From contig JAODBC010000084.1 of assembly GCA_025463765.1 (NCBI GenBank), positions 1-64,000 of the forward strand: a DNA stretch of 64,000 nt, read 5' to 3'. This stretch comes from Subtercola sp. (GTDB taxonomy: Bacteria; Actinomycetota; Actinomycetes; Actinomycetales; Microbacteriaceae). A program made the position numbers and the translations under genes. Positions 41,381 to 48,695 of this stretch are shown here, in pieces. A model generated the notes under the pieces. It did not search any database and was not told the origin of the DNA. It was given only the letters and a program-made list of their open reading frames with translations. The stretch's first letter is position 1; each line of letters opens with the position of its first letter.

Positions 41381-42328
41381 TCAGGCAGCGGTGATGCGCG
41401 CCGGTGCCGAGACAGGCTCGACACGGGCGGCAGCGGCGCGGGCGAGGGTGATGGCCCCGAGCATCCGCTCTCGTAAGGCGTTCGAACGCTCAGCGAAAAC
41501 CCGCTGTCGGGCCGCGTACTCGGTCTTGCCCTCGCGAGTCTCGATTCGCACGGGTTCGAGGCCGAACGACGAGACGTCGTAGGGCGACGCCTGCATGTCG
41601 AGCTGCCGAATGTCGCGGGCCAGCTCGAAGGAGTCGAGCAGCAGTTCTCCGGGCACGATGGGGCCGAGCTTGATGGCCCACTTGTAGACGTCCATACCGG
41701 CGTGCAGGCAGCCGGCCTGCTCGGTGTGCTCTTGGGTCTCGCGGGTCGGGCGTTGCGAATTCAGCCCCACCGCGTCGGGCGTGAAGAACCGGAACGCATC
41801 GAAGTGGGTGCAGACGATGTGGTTCGTTTCGACCACGTGGTCGGTCTCTTCTGCGCTGAGCCGAAGGGGAATGGATTCGTGCCGCACCTCGCCGTCTTTC
41901 ACGCGATAAACCATTGCCCACTCGTGCAACCCGAAACAGCCGAACTGCGCCGGCCGTGCTGCTGTGGCACCCAGCAGCCGTTCGATGAACCCGAACGTGG
42001 CGCCGCGAGCGGCGAGCAGGGCGGCGGAGTCGACAAAACTGCCACCGCGGGCATGCTCTGCGTACCACTTGTAGGCGTAGCGCTCGGCGTCGGCTCCGTG
42101 CTCCAGGATCACGCCGGCGCCCGGGTGGTAGCGACGCAGCAGCGACGGCTTGTAGGGGTAGTACGTGAACAAGAAGTCGTCGACGGCGTGCGTCTCGCCC
42201 GTCTGGCGGCGTGCGCGCCAGCCGGCGGTGAGGGCATCCGCGCGGCGCTGGTGCGCCGTTTCGGCCTGCCGCCACTCGGCATCGGGCACGCGCCGCCACT
42301 CGGCTTCAGCCACGCGTTCCATCTCCAC
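41381..42328 (-). CDS. Conserved actinobacterial protein of unclear function
   Basis: A 315-residue soluble protein. Recognisable conserved blocks are FLFTYYPYKPSLLRRYHPG, FGCFGLHEWAMVYR, THFDAFRFFTPDAVGLN and MDVYKWAIKLGPIVPGELLLD. Homologues in actinobacteria are often named 3-methyladenine DNA glycosylase, but I see no helix-hairpin-helix or AAG-type active site, so that label is unsupported here. Conserved His residues in HEWAM and THFDAF could bind a metal. It starts at ATG 42328, next to the tandem repeats. Confidence 0.75.
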   Translation of the reverse strand: MEMERVAEAEWRRVPDAEWRQAETAHQRRADALTAGWRARRQTGETHAVDDFLFTYYPYKPSLLRRYHPGAGVILEHGADAERYAYKWYAEHARGGSFVDSAALLAARGATFGFIERLLGATAARPAQFGCFGLHEWAMVYRVKDGEVRHESIPLRLSAEETDHVVETNHIVCTHFDAFRFFTPDAVGLNSQRPTRETQEHTEQAGCLHAGMDVYKWAIKLGPIVPGELLLDSFELARDIRQLDMQASPYDVSSFGLEPVRIETREGKTEYAARQRVFAERSNALRERMLGAITLARAAAARVEPVSAPARITAA

Positions 42329-42345
42329 CGTTCGAGCCTACCCTC

Positions 42346-42460
42346 GGGCGCCAGAGCACTGGCGACCAGAACGTTGACGACCAGAACGTTGGCGACCAGA
42401 GCATTGGCGACCAGAACGTTGGCGACCAGAACGTTGGCGACCAGAGCATTGGCGATCAGG
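42346..42460. repeat. 15-bp tandem repeat array at the 3' end of the ABC permease gene
   Basis: Seven units and a partial one of GGCGACCAGAACGTT, with GCATT replacing ACGTT in every third unit, so that 42361-42405 and 42406-42450 form a 45-bp higher-order repeat differing at one base. The permease stop codon (42456-42458) is in the partial unit. Read in the permease frame, the TGA is followed by TGG in the corresponding place of each later unit. Confidence 0.9.
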
Positions 42461-43778
42461 CGACGCGCAGCTCACGCAGAGGGTCACGGGTAGAGGCGAC
42501 GACGGCCGGAATCACCGACGCCACAACCGCTGTGAGCACGGCGAGATCGGCGACCGCGAAAGTGAAGGTGAACGTCGGCGGCGGATCGCCGGTGAGGGTC
42601 AGCACGAGGTCTGCTGCCGTGCATCCGGCGACGGCGCCCAGGCTGCCGAGCAGGGCGACCTGGGTCAGCAGCAGCGTGACGATGAGGGAACGTGATGCGC
42701 CGAGTGCGCGCCGCCGACCGAAGTCTCGCCGGCGTAACAGCACCAGGGCGTAGACGACGGCCGTTACGAGAACGGATCCGACGCCGAACACCAGCAGCGT
42801 CAACGACCGGCTGAAGTCGCCGAGCTGCGACTGCACGGCCGCGCTCAGCGCCGCGAGCTGCTCGCTCGTCGTCACGGTGACCTTGCTGCGGTCGAGCACC
42901 GCCAGCTCTGACTCGACGAGTGCCGTGACGGGGACGACCTGGGCGCTGGTGGCCGCGACGACCACGAGCACGCTGACGGGCAGCGGATGCTCGGCGTCGG
43001 CCACCGCCGGAACGACGACCACCGGATCGAGCATCTCGAGGCCGGGTGGCAACGCCGTCGTCTGGTCGACGAGGTATTCGGCACTCGAGGCGACCGAGAC
43101 CACGCTTCCGACGCCGTCGGCGAGCCCGAGTGCTCGTGCGGCGGCTGGCGACGCGATGGCGCGCGGGGCGCGCGCTGTCGCGGTCGCAGTCGCAGTCGCA
43201 GTCTCAGTCTCAGTCTCAGTCGCGGTCGCGGTTGCGATTGCGGTTGCGGTTGCGGTTGCGGTCGAATATTGCTGACGGAGCGCCACCCGCGTGCCACCCG
43301 CGACGAGGGCGTTGCGCACGTCGTCGGCAGGGCCGAAAGCGGTCACCGACGAGATCTGTGTCGCGTAGGCCAGCCGACCGAGCACCGAGGTGTCGAGACC
43401 CGAAGACTCGGGCGCACGCACGACGATCGAGCGGGTATTTTCGCTGTCGATGCTCGTGACGATGGCGTTCTGCGCCCCGACCGCCCGGCCGGTGGTCAAC
43501 ACCACCACCGCGCACAGCACCGCCACGATCGTCACGGCCACTGCCGAGGTCACCCGTGCGGCCAACGCCGCCGCGGCCGCCTCCCGCAGCAGCGCCGCGC
43601 CCTGTCGCCACCGGATACGCGGCGATGCGCCCCGCCGCGGCACCGCCTGCCCGCGTGTCTCCTCGCCACTGCCGGCGGCCGCCGAACCCCGGATCCGGCC
43701 GGGTGCCGGGTAGTCACACCCGGCCGAATCCGCAGTTCGGCGCCTTACCGCGTGGGCTCCGGTCTTTTCGTGGCTCAC
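42456..43778 (-). CDS. FtsX/MacB-type ABC transporter permease with repeat-containing outer loop
   Basis: Membrane subunit of 440 residues, starting at GTG 43778 with a 4-nt overlap on the ATPase stop. Topology is that of type VII ABC permeases: a basic cytoplasmic start, a first helix (about 70-95), an extracellular domain of roughly 200 residues, then three C-terminal helices (LLVFGVGSVLVTAVVYALVLL; TLLLTQVALLGSLGAVAGC; FAVADLAVLTAVVASVIPA) with RRRDFGRRRALGASRSLIV between them. The outer domain contains 30 residues of alternating Thr-Ala, Thr-Glu and one Ile-Ala dipeptide encoded by hexamer repeats. Mechanotransmission-type export of a peptide is the likely job. Confidence 0.88.
   Translation of the reverse strand: MSHEKTGAHAVRRRTADSAGCDYPAPGRIRGSAAAGSGEETRGQAVPRRGASPRIRWRQGAALLREAAAAALAARVTSAVAVTIVAVLCAVVVLTTGRAVGAQNAIVTSIDSENTRSIVVRAPESSGLDTSVLGRLAYATQISSVTAFGPADDVRNALVAGGTRVALRQQYSTATATATAIATATATETETETATATATATARAPRAIASPAAARALGLADGVGSVVSVASSAEYLVDQTTALPPGLEMLDPVVVVPAVADAEHPLPVSVLVVVAATSAQVVPVTALVESELAVLDRSKVTVTTSEQLAALSAAVQSQLGDFSRSLTLLVFGVGSVLVTAVVYALVLLRRRDFGRRRALGASRSLIVTLLLTQVALLGSLGAVAGCTAADLVLTLTGDPPPTFTFTFAVADLAVLTAVVASVIPAVVASTRDPLRELRVA
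43176..43265. repeat. Hexanucleotide repeat (RGTYGC)15 within the permease gene
   Basis: Fifteen consecutive hexamers (for example AGTCGC three times, AGTCTC three times, GGTTGC four times) encode an alternating Thr-Ala/Thr-Glu stretch in the extracellular part of the permease. Because the unit is two codons long, gain or loss of units changes length without a frameshift. Confidence 0.9.
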
Positions 43779-44416
43779 AACGTCACGCGCCGATCGCACT
43801 CGCCGACCACGGCCGCGTCGTGCGTCGCAATCAGCACGGCCGCGCCCACGGCGGCACGCTCCCGCAGCGCGTCGAAGACCACCGCAGCGGATGCCCGGTC
43901 GAGGTTGCCCGTCGGCTCATCCGCGAGCACGATCGACGGTTCGTTCATCAGGGCACGGCAGAGTGCGATGCGCTGAGCCTGCCCGCCTGAGATCTGACCG
44001 GGACGCGATTTCGCCCGCTTCTGCACGCCGAATCGTTCGAGCAATCGGTGTGCTCGCTCGACGGATCGGCGCCGATCGACGCCCCGGTAGAGGCTCGTCT
44101 CGACGACGTTGTCGACAATGCTGCGGGTGGAGTCGAGGGCCGCATCTTGAAAGACGAAGCCGAGCCGCGTGGCGCGCAGCCGCGCTCGGTCGGCATCGCC
44201 GAGGGCGGAGGTCGGGCATCCATTCACCAGAATCTCGCCCGCCGTCGGTCGCACCATGAGGCCGAGCAGGTAGAGCAGCGTCGACTTTCCGCGACCTGAC
44301 GGGCCGGTGAGGGCGACGATCTCGCCCGGATGCACGGCCAGGTCGATGTCGGCGAGAACGGGCGCTGCGCGGTCGTAGCGAAATGACAGGCCGCGAGCCT
44401 CGAGGGCGATCATCAC
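43775..44416 (-). CDS. ABC transporter ATP-binding protein (LolD/MacB type)
   Basis: ATPase of 213 residues with Walker A GPSGRGKST (38-46), Q-loop FVFQDAAL, signature ISGGQAQR, Walker B SIVLADEPTGNLD and the H-loop IATHDAAV. The ADEPTGNLD form is typical of LolD/MacB/FtsE-like ATPases that partner FtsX-type permeases. The reading starts at GTG 44416, or at ATG 44413, and overlaps both neighbours by 4 nt, so it is translated with the adaptor and the permease. Confidence 0.93.
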   Translation of the reverse strand: MMIALEARGLSFRYDRAAPVLADIDLAVHPGEIVALTGPSGRGKSTLLYLLGLMVRPTAGEILVNGCPTSALGDADRARLRATRLGFVFQDAALDSTRSIVDNVVETSLYRGVDRRRSVERAHRLLERFGVQKRAKSRPGQISGGQAQRIALCRALMNEPSIVLADEPTGNLDRASAAVVFDALRERAAVGAAVLIATHDAAVVGECDRRVTL

Positions 44417-45645
44417 GGAGCCCCCGAATCGTTCGGTGCCGCCGGTGCCGGCGGTGCCGCCGGTGCCTCGGGTTCGGCCGGTGCCGCCGGGTGCGCCTGG
44501 GCAGCTGACGCCGACGCCGCAACACGAATCGAAAGCCCCGCCTCCACCCCGGTCACGACCGACTGGCCCGCAGCCTCGGCCTCGACGGTGACCGGATGCG
44601 CGACCCCGTCAGCGTCGACCACGATGACCCGCTCGGCGGCATCCGTCTGCACAGCGGCCGACGGCACGACGACGCCGTGCACCGGCTCCACGGTGACCAC
44701 CCGAGACACGAAGAGGGTCTGACCGTCGACGGCGACCGCATCACAGTGCGCGCCGCAGATCGGTGCGCCTGCGCCACCCGTATCGGCACCACCACTCGCC
44801 GCCTCGAGCGAGATCACCACGGTGCCCGTCGACGTCTCGCTTCGCCCCGCCGCGACCGCATTCCAGGTGTCGCCCGCCCCGTCGTCGATGACCACACGAG
44901 TGCCGGTCGAAACCTGCTGCGACTGCGCTTCACTCACCGGCAGGGTGAAGACTGGCGCGGCACCGAGCCACGACACCGCCGCCTCTCCGCCCGAGAGCGT
45001 TTCTCCGCGGTGCACCACATCGGGTGTGAGCACCAACCGCGCCGGCAGCTCGGGCACGAACACCACGTCGCCGAACGCCACCTCACCCGACGCCCCCGTG
45101 CCCGTAGCCCCCGTACCCGTATCGCCCGTGCCCGTAACCCCGATGCCCATCGACCGCTGCCACTGGATGATCGCGGCAACCGTCGACTTCCCCACCCTGC
45201 CGTCGGCCGCTCCCGAGTAGAAACCGCGCGCCGCGAGCATCGTCTGAAGCTGGGCGACATCGTCTCCGGTGTCACCGGCGGAGATGGCACGATAGGCCGG
45301 CACCGCTCCTTGAACGGCCACCACCGGTCGTAGGTTCACGGAATACAGCCGGTCGCCGCTCGAGATGAGCTGACCCGGCTGCGCATCGACCGTCGTCACC
45401 ACGCCCGCCGCTTCGTTCGTGCCGACGGGGCTGACGTTCCAGCTGGCGGCGGCGTTCAGCGTGAGGTGAGCCCCGACGTCACCGTCGGCCGCCGTCACGA
45501 GCGAGTACCCGTCAGCAGTCGGCACGCCGGGCGCCGGCGACAGGATGACCGTGAACGCCCACCCCGCACAGGCCGCCGTCACGACTAGCGCCGCAACGCC
45601 GATCGTGACGACCGCCCGTGGCAGCCGCAGCTTTCGTGGGCTCAC
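44413..45645 (-). CDS. Membrane-anchored adaptor with peptidoglycan-binding domain
   Basis: Extracytoplasmic accessory protein of 410 residues from GTG 45645 (4-nt overlap on the gene upstream). One N-terminal membrane helix (about 14-34, VVTIGVAALVVTAACAGWAFTVIL) is followed by a lipoyl/beta-barrel-type part (GVVTTVDAQPGQLISSGDRLYSV), a PG_binding_1 domain (ISAGDTGDDVAQLQTMLAARGFYSGAADGR) and a second barrel with GVVVPSAAVQTD. The C-terminus is Ala/Pro-rich. It resembles MacA/HlyD adaptors remodelled for a single-membrane cell and should tether the transporter to the wall. GTGDTGTGATGTG repeats follow the PG domain. Confidence 0.87.
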   Translation of the reverse strand: MSPRKLRLPRAVVTIGVAALVVTAACAGWAFTVILSPAPGVPTADGYSLVTAADGDVGAHLTLNAAASWNVSPVGTNEAAGVVTTVDAQPGQLISSGDRLYSVNLRPVVAVQGAVPAYRAISAGDTGDDVAQLQTMLAARGFYSGAADGRVGKSTVAAIIQWQRSMGIGVTGTGDTGTGATGTGASGEVAFGDVVFVPELPARLVLTPDVVHRGETLSGGEAAVSWLGAAPVFTLPVSEAQSQQVSTGTRVVIDDGAGDTWNAVAAGRSETSTGTVVISLEAASGGADTGGAGAPICGAHCDAVAVDGQTLFVSRVVTVEPVHGVVVPSAAVQTDAAERVIVVDADGVAHPVTVEAEAAGQSVVTGVEAGLSIRVAASASAAQAHPAAPAEPEAPAAPPAPAAPNDSGAP

Positions 45646-45860
45646 GACCCGACGGCCCCTGCCCGCCGGATGATCGACGCCAGCACCCAGACCGTTTCGC
45701 TTTCGAGCCGACCCACCTCGTCGAGCACCCGCTTGTCGAAGCGGCCCAGCCGAACGCCTGCCTCGGCGCACGCCAGAACGAGCGGATCAGACCCGCGCAG
45801 GCGTTCGCTGAGAACCGCACGACGGGTGTCGGCGAGCGTTTCGAAAGGGCCGTTCGTCAT
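45642..45860 (-). CDS. Small protein of unknown function in the peptide/ABC operon
   Basis: A 72-residue soluble protein starting at ATG 45860, three bases after the stop of the secreted peptide gene, and overlapping the adaptor start by 4 nt. It is mostly helical and charged (ETLADTRRAVLSERLRGSDPLVLACAEAG; LDEVGRLESETVWVLASIIRRAG). No signal peptide, membrane helix or known domain is visible. Position suggests a modification, chaperone or immunity role for the peptide, but nothing in the sequence proves it. Confidence 0.7.
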   Translation of the reverse strand: MTNGPFETLADTRRAVLSERLRGSDPLVLACAEAGVRLGRFDKRVLDEVGRLESETVWVLASIIRRAGAVGS

Positions 45861-45863
45861 CGC

Positions 45864-46186
45864 CTAGAACGATCCGTTCGCGCAGGAGAAGGCGTGGCCG
45901 GTCTCGGTACCAGAGGGGTAGCTGATCTGCATGGTGACGACGCCGTTGCCGTACGAGAACCGATGGAAGCCAGACCCGAAGGTCTGACTGCCCCAGGCGA
46001 CACCGTTCGCCTGGTGGTAGTGCACGCTGGTCGCGTTGACATAGGCAGTGGATGCGGCGGCGGGGCCGCCGAACCCGCAGATCTGCGAACCGATGTCTGT
46101 CGATGCCGAGGCACCGAGGGCGCGCTGCCCAGAACCAGCCCGCCGGCCAGCACGGCCGCCGCGATAGACGCGGGAATGACCTTCAT
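45864..46186 (-). pseudogene. Small secreted Cys2 peptide precursor, split by a one-base frameshift
   Basis: ATG 46186 has AAAGGA 7 nt upstream and encodes a clear signal peptide (MKVIPASIAAAVLAGGLVLG). The rest of the secreted protein lies in another frame, reading ...RALGASA then STDIGSQICGFGG and ending HAFSCANGSF at the TAG 45864-45866. Adding one base at the CCC of 46128-46130 (GGG in the coding strand) joins the two into about 107 residues with cleavage after ASA and a mature part of about 80 residues with one Cys near each end. As written it is broken; a homopolymer sequencing error is a real alternative. It is not recognisably lactococcin 972-like. First gene of the ABC operon. Confidence 0.7.
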
Positions 46187-46252
46187 GTGTTGTTCCTTTC
46201 ACACCCCGGATTCGCGTTGACCTGAAGCCATTTCAGTGCGATCCTGGTGGTG

Positions 46253-46879
46253 ATGAATCCTCACTATATGCCTCATGCTTTTCGACCACAACCCCGTTCG
46301 GGGGGAGCGCCGACGCGCTCCCGTCGCGGCCTCCGGATGCCCGGGGCCGCGGCACTGGCGGCCGTTCTCCTCGCCGCGACTGTCACCGGGTGCGCCGGCT
46401 CCGAGATCAGTGCAGCACCCACGGCTGACACTCGAGCATCCACTTCGCCCGCGCTCAGCCAGTCGCCCGTCGCCGATGCGCTGTACCGCTGCCTGATCGC
46501 GCGCGGCTGGCAGGTCACACTCACCGACGACGGGGCCGTGCAGGCCTCGAGCGACACGATTCCGAAGGAGCAGTACCAGCTCTACCTCAGCGACACATGG
46601 GCCTGCAACAGCCAGGTCGCCGCACAGTTTCCGGTCGACGACAACCAGAAACATCTGCTCTACGCGGCCGAGCTGGCCGAGCGCACCTGTTTGCAGCAGC
46701 ACGGCTACCAGGTCGACGACCCGCCGAGCCTGCAGCAGTTTCTCGACGACTACGACTCGAAACCGTGGTCGGCTATGGCCTCGTCAGAGCTGGCGACGCT
46801 CGCCCAGACCATGTCAGACGCCGACTGGAAGGCCATCAATCAGTCGTGCCCGCAACCAGTTCCAGGGGCTCTGCGCTAG
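46253..46879 (+). CDS. Secreted lipoprotein divergent from the peptide/ABC operon
   Basis: A 208-residue lipoprotein from ATG 46253 (GTG 46247 or ATG 46268 possible). After a basic start the hydrophobic AALAAVLLAATVTGC ends in a lipobox with the lipidated Cys. The mature part has Cys residues in YRCLIARGWQVTL, TWACNSQ, ERTCLQQHGYQV and NQSCPQP, spaced for two disulfides in a repeated CLxxxGWxV-type unit. Only 66 bp separate it from the peptide gene start, so the two share a control region. Its stop overlaps that of the M15 gene in CTAG. Function unknown; an immunity or receptor role is inference. Confidence 0.78.
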   Translation: MNPHYMPHAFRPQPRSGGAPTRSRRGLRMPGAAALAAVLLAATVTGCAGSEISAAPTADTRASTSPALSQSPVADALYRCLIARGWQVTLTDDGAVQASSDTIPKEQYQLYLSDTWACNSQVAAQFPVDDNQKHLLYAAELAERTCLQQHGYQVDDPPSLQQFLDDYDSKPWSAMASSELATLAQTMSDADWKAINQSCPQPVPGALR

Positions 46880-48486
46880 CTGCTCTTGAGCGCGACACCC
46901 TTGGCGTTCAAGAAATCGATGTGATCGTGCGTACAAGTGTCATCGAACGGGGCGAAGTTCGTGACCGAGACCGAACCGCGGCACTCGGCCTGGCCGAGAC
47001 CGCTGCCGGGGGGCACCAGGGGGTCGAGCAGGGCGATGAGCTTGAGCGAATCCGCATCGCCGCCGGTGAGCCCGTGACCGTTGAGAATGTAGAAGTCCAC
47101 AGCGTGACCGCCGCCGTCGGTGTAGTGCGCAGAAGCGGTTCCTGCGCCCTCGATCTGGCCGGTGCACTTGCGGTTGATGTCGCTGATGCCGACCTTCGAG
47201 AAGTTGTCGACCGCCACCTTGATGGCCTGCAGAACGCGATAGTCGACACCGCAGTTCGGCACCACGACGCCGTTCGCTAGGTTCTGGATCTCGACGATGT
47301 GGTTCGGCACCGATCCGACCAGCTTGCCTGAGGCGACGTCGGCCATCAGTTCGGCAGCAAGGGCCTGCACGGTGGGTGAGACGGTGGTGCCCGTAGTGGA
47401 ATCCATCGAGGCGATGTCGCCCGTGGAGGTGTACCCGTCGCGAGGCGCGTCTTGAATGGTGCCGGCGCTGCCGACGGTCAGGCTCTGGATGCCCATCTCG
47501 GCTGAGGCAGAAGAATGCGTGTTGCCGAGCACACCCAGATCGGAGTACGCGTAGGCCGGAAGAGCGAAGGTGGCGACGAGACCGGCAGTTGCCACCATGA
47601 CGATCGTATTGACGATGGTGCGCTTACGGGCTTTCGGATGCGTCGAAGTGGCCCGAGACGAGGCGCGCCTTCGATGCGGCAGCACACGCCGTTTGCCAGG
47701 CGCTGCCACCGATGACGAGGCCGCACGGGGCGTTGCGATCTCGGGCGTGCGATCGAAGGTCAGAGAGCTGACGCTCGTCACGACGGGAGCCTCGTTCAGC
47801 ACGGAAGCGTCGGCTTGGGCCTGAAGCACAGCATCGATCGGCTGAGGCTCTGCCTTCGAGGCGACAACGGCGATCTGCTCGGTGACCGCATCGTCGACGA
47901 AGGCGTTGTTACGAGCGTCGCTCGCCTCATACACGTCGTGCTGCGGCTCTTCGGCGAGCAGGTGAGCGGGAACCGGTTCGTCGACATCGATCGCGGGAAC
48001 GAACGTCTTCGACTGCGAAGACACGATGAGCGCTGGGTCGACCTCGGCAGCCGCGGATGTCGTTTCGGCGACGGTACTATCGACGACCTGCTGCTGCGCG
48101 TTCGCCATGTCGGCGATCTGCTGGGCGAAGAGCGACTTCGAAACAGTTCGCGGCGCTGGAACAACGGGCGGCACCGGCGTGGCCGCCAGCGGAACGACGG
48201 GTTCTACTGGGGCAGAAGCAGCGAGCGCCTTGGCGAGCTCACGATCGCGGCGCTGACGACGAGATTCCACCACGGGCAGAGCTTCGGAGGCGGCTTCGCG
48301 CTGACGAAGCTCCCGCCGGCTGAGTGGTGAGGCGGCACTCTGGGCTGAAGCCCCATTGAGTGGGGAAGCAGCACTGTGCTGCGCGTCAACACCGAGCGGC
48401 GCGATGACGATGGGAAGGTCGAACGTGGATTTCGGGCCGGTCGCCTGGTCGCCTTCGGCGCCTGGTGCTCTGCTCGAATGCGTCAC
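46876..48486 (-). CDS. Membrane protein with C-terminal M15-type (D-Ala-D-Ala carboxypeptidase-like) domain
   Basis: A 536-residue protein from GTG 48486, which has GGAGG upstream. Residues 1-295 are a low-complexity cytoplasmic or disordered region, rich in Ala, Glu and Val; then a basic stretch and one hydrophobic segment (about 300-320, TIVNTIVMVATAGLVATFALPAYA, which could also be a signal peptide with cleavage after AYA). The C-terminal domain has SAHYTDGGGHAVD (His454, His461, Asp464) and THDHID (His520, His522), the zinc pattern of M15/VanY peptidases. Such enzymes trim stem peptides. An MtrA-like box lies upstream. Confidence 0.82.
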   Translation of the reverse strand: MTHSSRAPGAEGDQATGPKSTFDLPIVIAPLGVDAQHSAASPLNGASAQSAASPLSRRELRQREAASEALPVVESRRQRRDRELAKALAASAPVEPVVPLAATPVPPVVPAPRTVSKSLFAQQIADMANAQQQVVDSTVAETTSAAAEVDPALIVSSQSKTFVPAIDVDEPVPAHLLAEEPQHDVYEASDARNNAFVDDAVTEQIAVVASKAEPQPIDAVLQAQADASVLNEAPVVTSVSSLTFDRTPEIATPRAASSSVAAPGKRRVLPHRRRASSRATSTHPKARKRTIVNTIVMVATAGLVATFALPAYAYSDLGVLGNTHSSASAEMGIQSLTVGSAGTIQDAPRDGYTSTGDIASMDSTTGTTVSPTVQALAAELMADVASGKLVGSVPNHIVEIQNLANGVVVPNCGVDYRVLQAIKVAVDNFSKVGISDINRKCTGQIEGAGTASAHYTDGGGHAVDFYILNGHGLTGGDADSLKLIALLDPLVPPGSGLGQAECRGSVSVTNFAPFDDTCTHDHIDFLNAKGVALKSS

Positions 48487-48620
48487 GTTTCGTATTCCTC
48501 CGGCACTCTCGGTGCCCACAGGCCAGCGTGTTTCACTGGCCCGACGACCGGGTAAAAGCGCGCCCGATCAGCCATCTTGTTCTTCGGGTGAACAAGGCGA
48601 CTTGTCGAGGTTATCCTTTC

Positions 48621-48636
48621 GTTACCAATTTGTCAC
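48621..48636 (-). promoter_or_regulatory. Possible MtrA box upstream of the M15-type gene
   Basis: On the minus strand GTGAC, six bases, GTAAC forms a direct repeat about 135 bp before the start of the M15-type gene. Direct repeats of GTNAC-like halves with 6-bp spacing resemble the operator of the response regulator MtrA, which controls cell-wall peptidase genes in actinobacteria. The surrounding 48487-48695 is AT-richer than coding DNA and holds no gene. Confidence 0.4.
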
Positions 48637-48695
48637 ATCCATGCGTAAACATTCAGCCTTTTTTGTGGTCGTGTTGTGCACGTTAACACAGGGGC

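Noticed and set aside
41381-42328. 3-methyladenine DNA glycosylase annotation
   Set aside because: No active-site or helix-hairpin-helix motif of known glycosylases is visible, so the name used for homologues is not adopted.
42346-42460. Possible CRISPR array
   Set aside because: Units are 15 bp, directly abutting, without spacers, and no cas gene is near.
43176-43265. Phase-variable on/off switching by the hexamer repeat
   Set aside because: The unit is six bases, so copy-number change cannot shift the frame; only length variation is possible.
45864-45960. YGNGV motif in the secreted peptide, as in class IIa bacteriocins
   Set aside because: The motif sits in the middle of the mature peptide without the following Cys pair and conserved residues of pediocin-like peptides; taken as chance.
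46120-46135. Programmed frameshift in the peptide gene
   Set aside because: The junction CTGGGCAGC is not a slippery heptamer and no stimulatory stem or stop arrangement is seen; an indel is simpler.
48487-48695. Riboswitch (for example ydaO/c-di-AMP) upstream of the M15-type gene
   Set aside because: I could not find the conserved core of any known riboswitch class; only the possible MtrA box is reported.
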